From positions 2,092,001-2,156,000 of the forward strand of contig CATNEN010000011.1 of assembly GCA_950097015.1 (NCBI GenBank): a stretch of DNA of 64,000 bases, read 5' to 3'. Origin of the DNA: Macrostomum hystrix (Eukaryota > Platyhelminthes > Macrostomidae). Shown one piece after another: positions 59,102-64,000 of this stretch. Within the stretch, counting starts at the first letter, position 1; each line of letters starts with the position of its first letter. The notes under the pieces are model-generated. The model did not search any database. It worked only from the letters and a program-made list of their open reading frames with translations, and was not told the DNA's origin. The translations under genes were made by a program, and so were the position numbers.

Positions 59102-62100
59102 TTAAATCGCTGTTATCGTGCCGTTCCTGCCGAGGTCCGAGTGGCTGACAGCGAACCTGCCGATCGCTGCAGCCGCAGCTGCCGCAGCCGCTGCAGCCGC
59201 TGCCGCTGTCGAAGTGGAACTCGCCGACTGTGGCACATCGCACGATCTCTGCTTCAACAGACGTCGCCTCTCCGGGCTCATGTCGGCGACGACGCTCGCG
59301 CCGGCATCGTTGGCAGCGGAGGCCAGCAAGGTTTTCCGCTCAGTTTTGTAGTAGGTGTACACCGGGCGCGCTGGCCCAGAAGCCATTTCGAGATCGCCTG
59401 CGTTGTGCTCGATGATGTCGCCAGTGTTGAAGTCGAAGTGGGCGTAGCAGGGAACCACTGACAATGCGATGGTAGTTCGGTTCATGTAGGCAAAGGTGTG
59501 TACATCTGCCCCAGAATAGCTCATTGTCAGGCAGTGTACATCCTCACTGTGCCTTGGGGATCAGCCATTAGAGGCACTAAATTGCACAAACGAAACCCAA
59601 ATATTTAATTTCAATTTGTCAGGATGTCAGGGTGTTACCGTTAGGTAATTTGGCGTCAGGGTTTTTTGGTGTCAGGGTGTCAGGGTGTCAGGGTTTCAGG
59701 GTGTCAGGGTGTCAGGGTGTCAAGGTGTCAGGGTGTCAGGATGTCAAGGTTTCAGGTTGTCAGAGTGTCAGGGTGTCAAGGTGTCAGGGTGTCAGGGTGT
59801 CAGGGTGTCGGTTTCAGGTTGTCAGAGTGTCAGGGTGTCAGGGTGTCAGGGTGTCGGTTTCAGGTTGTCAGAGTGTCAGGGTGACAGGTTGTCAGAGTGT
59901 CAGGGTGTCAGGATGTCAGGGTTTCAGGGTGTCAGGGTGTCCGGGTGTCAGAATGTCAGGACGTCAGGGTGTCATACTCTTAATTTTAGGTTAGTTTTTC
60001 AAGGCAAAAATGTAAAATAATAAATTAAAAGCAATTGTTTTAAGATTGTTTTAATTGTTTTAATTGTTTTAAGCTGAGCTCATGTCCGGTTCTCACCCTG
60101 CTTGTTGTCGATGAATGAGTCTCGCAGAGGAACATTGCCGATGATCACTGGCAGGCTCAGCTCAAGCATTTGAGTCTGCTTGAACACGCCGGAGGCCTCG
60201 ATTTGTACCTTGGAAAAGAGGAGAGTTAAAACGGAAATGGGGAATTTTTACTGGAGATATTGACAAAAAGAACAAAATTAAATCTGATTTTCAGGCCTAA
60301 TTGTAGGCCAAAGATGTTATTTATTTATTTTTTATATAAGTACTAGATAAGCATTTATCGATAGGGGAAATGAGCTGAGATGAGAAGAGACTGTGGTGAG
60401 ATGAGAAGGGACTGGGTGAGATGAAAAGTGACTGGGTGAGATGAGAAGGGACTGTGGTGAGATGAGAAGAAACTGGGGTGAGATGAGAAGAAACTGGGGT
60501 GAGATGAGAAGAAACTGGGGTGAGATGAGAAGAATCTGGGGTGAGATAAGAAGAAACTGGGTGAGATAAGAAGAAACTGGGGTGAGATGAGAAGAAACTG
60601 GGGTGAGATGAGAAGAAATTGGGGTGAGATGAGAAGAGAGTTGTATGACATGGGAGGAGAGTTGTATGAAATAGGAAAAGGCTAGGATGAGATGGAAGAT
60701 GAGACTGTGACAGATACAGGACACGGAAAGAGTATTAGAATAGTCAGACTCGTGGAGACGAGCTGTGGATAATTTGCCAAGAAGGTCAGATCGGCAGATC
60801 CCGAAGGAGTTTCACGTTGGCCATTGCTTAGTAAAAATCTCGCCCCATCTCGACACCCAGGACTGCGGCTGAGGAATCGATTTTCAGCTGCATGCGGCCA
60901 GAAGGAGGCGAGGAGAGGAAAGTGCACCCATGGGAATCGGAGACTAGGCGGTGACCGAGTTAAAATCTTGGCTAGTTCACAGAGTGATGGGAAGAATATA
61001 ACGGAGTCGGGATTCTCAGTCCGATCGCTTGCACCTGGGCAATCGCGTGGGCGGGTCAGGCTGTGGGGCAGAGGAGCATTTTCCATGAACTCTGAAGTTA
61101 TCCAACTTTCCCATTTTTGTTTAATTTATGCTAAGATTCATCATCGCCGGCCTGTGTGACTTGAATTGTTATATTCTTCTGCTGTTTAACCAAAAATCAA
61201 CCCAGCTTTCAGTCTCCTCAAATCTTTAAGGATCATACTTCTCAACTCACTGAATCTCAGCCCACAATCCCCCTGAATGTCAGCCTACTCATCTCCCTGA
61301 ATCTCAACCTACTCATCTACCTGAATCTCAGCCTACTCATCTCCCTGAATCTCAGCCTACTCATCTCTCTGAATCTCAACCTACTCATCTACCTGAATCT
61401 CAGCCTACTCATCTCCCTGAATCTCAGCCTACTCATCTCTCTGAATCTCAGCCTACTCATCTCCCTGAATCTCAGCCTACTCATCTACCTGAATATCAGC
61501 CTACTCATCTACCTGAATCTCAGCCTACTCATCTCTCTGAATCTCAACCTACTCATCTACCTGAATCTCAGCCTACTCATCTCCCTGAATCTCAGCCTAC
61601 TCATCTCTCTGAATCTCAGCCTACTCATCTCCCTGAATCTCAGCCTACTCATCTACCTGAATCTCAGCCTACTCATCTCCCTGAATCTCAGCCTACTCAT
61701 CTCTCTGAATCTCAGCCTACTCATCTACCTGAATCTCAGCCTACTCATCTCCCTGAATCTTAACCTACTCATCTCTCTGAATCTCAGCCTACTCATCTAC
61801 CTGAATCTCAGCCTACTCATCTCCCTGAATCTCTGCCTACTCATCTCCCTGAATCTCAGCCTACTCATCTCCCTAAATCTCAACTTACTTATCTCTCTGA
61901 ATGTCACCCTACTCATCTCCCTGAATCTCAGCCTACTCATCTACCTGAATCTCAGCCTACTCATCTCCCTGAATCTCAACCTACTCATCTCCCTGAATCT
62001 CACCTAACTTATCTCCCTATATCTCACCCTACTAATCGAATTTTATCTCATCTCTCTATCTTTTAAATCTCATCCCTTTAATCCCTCATTAATCCATCGT

Positions 62101-64000
62101 TCCTCTCATCTCACAGCCCCAATGAGACTAGTCCCTGAGATTAGTAGGCGCGAGTCTCTACTAGCATCCGCAGCCAGCCAGAATCCCTCCTTCATTTCCC
62201 ATTTTCCTAACCCTAGCCTGAGCCTAATTTCCAGCAGCATCTGATATGCAAATCCCTAAATATTTCGACCAGATTTCCGCATTCAACAGTGAAAGCTAAG
62301 AAAGGATTTTATAGTGTTCTGGTAATTTCTTCACGAATGAAAAGATGTTTTTTTAAACAAAACATGGCTTCACTGCCTGATAAAAAAACGAACAAAATTT
62401 TATTTTATTTTACTCTCTCAAGGCCCGATAGAAGAAGAAAGATGGGACACTTGCGTTTCTTGGAAAATTTATTAAAGGCGTTTCTTGTCACGAAAAAATG
62501 CACTTGTGAGATAGGAGCTTTTCAAGTTTTTCAAATTAAAATGTTGATAACCTTTTATTGAAAGCATATCCAATGCTGTTCTCTTTTAATATATCTTGCA
62601 AAACATGTTGCTTCACCGAATTTTAGAAAGCTTCAAAACAATTTTCTTTAATACAATTTCCAAGAAACGAAGTGTCACGTCCTTCTTCTTCTAGTCGTCC
62701 TTGCTTCTGCTTTTACTGAATTGAGACTTTTATCGAGTTTGAGAAATTGCTCACTTTATTTGTACGGCCTATTAACTTCGACTTCAATAGTTCATCGTTC
62801 TACAAAGCTAGCTTTGCACTTCTGACTAAGCGGTCAAGAGTTTGGAAGGCTGAGATGCCCAATTAGGAAAGGTAGCAATTAGGCAATTAGGCTATTTCTC
62901 ACGGTAACTATTGTATTTTAAGCCAGGCCCACAATTCTCACCTGCACCAGGTACTCAATGTCGATGATCTCGCAATGCGGCATACCGGTCGGCGGCAGCG
63001 GCGGTATGTGAATGACGTCATGATAATAGCCTGACGCTCCTGGCTTGACCCGCTGCCCGGAGATGCTGAAGATGAGGGCGGAGGCCACTTTGCGATGACA
63101 GCCGGCGGATAGGAACACTCTCTGCTGAAAGGTGATATGCGTGCTCTTCACGCAGGATGAGGAACTGTTGAACAGGTGGACGCTGATGTCCATGGTCTCG
63201 CCGGGCACGTAGCCAGTTTTAGATAGCGACAACTCGCAAATAATGCGGCCCTTGCTGATGCAGCAGCAGGCCAGCGCGATCTCCTTCTTCAGACAGACCC
63301 TGTCCTGGATTGACAGGCGGATTTGCGGTTCAATTAACTATTTACCAAGTTCCATTTTCATCCCAACTAAACACTCGTTTAGGAAGGGGTGAGTGGCAGA
63401 ATCTCGTTTGCCTCTCGCACCAAGGTCCCGGAGATCGTCGAGGCCACATTTGATTTGAATACCTTTGAGCCACAGTGGGAGTGTACATTGCCTGACGATG
63501 AGAAAGTCAGGGCAAATGTACACACCTGTGTGAGTGCATGCCTGCGTAGGGTATCTGTGTGCGTGTGTGCTCAGGAGTCAGCAAAACGGGGCAGAATTGC
63601 CACCAAATTATGTGCCATTGCCCGCAGTCCTCCTGCAATCGTTCTTATTATTAACCCATAGTTTGGTTTTGTGCTCACAATGAGATGCCGGTGCACATTC
63701 AGGTCGTAGTAATTAATGACCAGAATTGGTCTCTCCCGACTGTGACTCGCCGTTCGTCTGGAATTCTCGACCTCCGCTTTGACACTGAAAGACACCCGGG
63801 CTTTGATTCGGCCAGTCTCTGAGTAGTACTCAAACGACGAGGGCAGCCGCTCTGGCAGCTGGAACTGGAACGGGAACTGATGAAAACCGGTGCTTATCAC
63901 GAAGCCGGGCGACTCCGAGTTGTCATCGAATTCTGCGGATTGGGTAGCGAAGGTATTGATGAGGTTCTTGAAGTATTGGGAATAATAGTTGATTTTGCAA
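59102..64000 (-). CDS. Arrestin-domain-containing protein (alpha-arrestin-like), 3' part, runs off the right edge
   Basis: Four exons in the window: 64000-63679 (partial), 63304-62942, 60208-60097, 59457-59102. All joins are in phase, giving 383 C-terminal residues. Exon A is arrestin N-domain sequence (ISTGFHQFPFQFQLPERLPSS, GRIKARVSFSVKAEVE). Exon B starts DRVCLKKEIALACC and carries the arrestin C-domain (LSLSKTGYVPGETM, GASGYYHDVIHIPPLPPT). Exon C ends the fold with the hallmark LELSLPVIIGNVPL. Exon D is a divergent tail with a run of about 14 Ala, a Ser/Thr stretch and a basic patch (SPERRRLLKQR). Family members act as cytosolic adaptors in endocytosis and ubiquitination of membrane proteins. 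The PPxY motifs that recruit NEDD4-type ligases in many alpha-arrestins are not seen in this tail. The 5' exons lie beyond base 64000. Confidence 0.9.
59490..59595 (-). repeat. SINE family B fragment (arrestin-domain intron)
   Basis: Minus-strand match to the middle of family B ('gtgcaatttagtgcc', 'aggcacagtgaggatgtaca', 'gacaatgagc...gcagatg'). It ends about 35 bases before the exon D acceptor. Confidence 0.75.
59615..59982. repeat. 9-bp minisatellite (arrestin-domain intron)
   Basis: Units of 'gtgtcaggg' with occasional 'gtttcaggttgtcagagt' blocks. Confidence 0.93.
60365..60700. repeat. 19-20-bp minisatellite (arrestin-domain intron)
   Basis: About 15 copies of 'gagatgagaagaaactgggg' plus variants; purine-rich on the plus strand. 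Confidence 0.92.
60701..61225. other. Unique intron sequence
   Basis: Part of the arrestin-domain intron between exons B and C; open frames on both strands (60682-61159) show no domain. Confidence 0.4.
61226..62035. repeat. 24-bp minisatellite (arrestin-domain intron)
   Basis: About 33 copies of 'ctgaatctcagcctactcat' plus 'ctcc/ctac/ctct'. The order of the last-four-base variants recurs, for example the run starting near 61340 and again near 61520, so multi-unit duplications are present. Confidence 0.95.
62036..62941. other. Unique AT-rich intron sequence
   Basis: Rest of the arrestin-domain intron before exon B. A 90-codon frame at 62289-62561 has no recognised feature. Confidence 0.4.
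63383..63660 (+). repeat. tRNA-derived SINE, family B (arrestin-domain intron)
   Basis: Head 'gtggcagaatctcg...caccaaggtcccggagatcg', then body 'gcctgacgatgagaaagtca' and 'gctcaggagtcagcaaaacg', ending in an ATT-rich tail. It fills about three quarters of the 374-bp intron between exons A and B, antisense to the gene. Confidence 0.87.

Overview
This is animal nuclear DNA. The genes are split by GT-AG introns, there are no operons or Shine-Dalgarno signals, and the families are metazoan (SLC26 transporter, TRP channel, class A GPCR, arrestin-domain protein, alpha-tubulin). The moderate GC content, two tRNA-derived SINE families, a Ty3/gypsy element and more than twenty different minisatellites suggest an invertebrate. 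A free-living flatworm such as Macrostomum is my best guess, but nothing in the window proves the species.

Layout: 1.5-1.9 kb, one exon of a peptide-type GPCR (minus). 4.6-7.7 kb, two arrays of a 34-bp minisatellite. 10.0-23.9 kb, a complete ten-exon SLC26 anion transporter gene (plus); a young 4.67-kb Ty3/gypsy retrotransposon (minus) sits in its intron 7. 24.8-26.9 kb, a satellite block. 28.1-29.6 kb, an alpha-tubulin gene with one intron directly after the start codon. 31.1-36.4 kb, a TRP channel gene (minus) that pairs N-terminal ankyrin repeats with a melastatin-like channel core. 37.4-40.9 kb, two minisatellites; the larger has an 897-bp higher-order repeat. 42.0-46.8 kb, a four-exon Sec14/CRAL-TRIO lipid-binding protein gene (plus). 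47.3-50.2 kb, two more arrays. 50.7-55.7 kb, a two-exon Golgi-type glycosyltransferase gene (minus) whose single 3.9-kb intron is mostly a 21-bp minisatellite with an 840-bp higher-order repeat. 55.8-59.1 kb, three arrays and a SINE. 59.1-64.0 kb, the 3' part of an arrestin-domain gene (minus) that runs off the right edge.

The genes are unrelated housekeeping, sensory and transport genes and form no pathway. What unifies the window is its repeat structure: most long introns and most intergenic gaps carry their own private minisatellite, several with higher-order periodicity. Many long open reading frames on both strands (up to about 1,000 codons) are by-products of these arrays and are not genes. 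Exon structures were read by eye from splice sites, reading phase and protein family conservation. All exon joins below keep phase; the one weak join is TRP exon 1 to 2.
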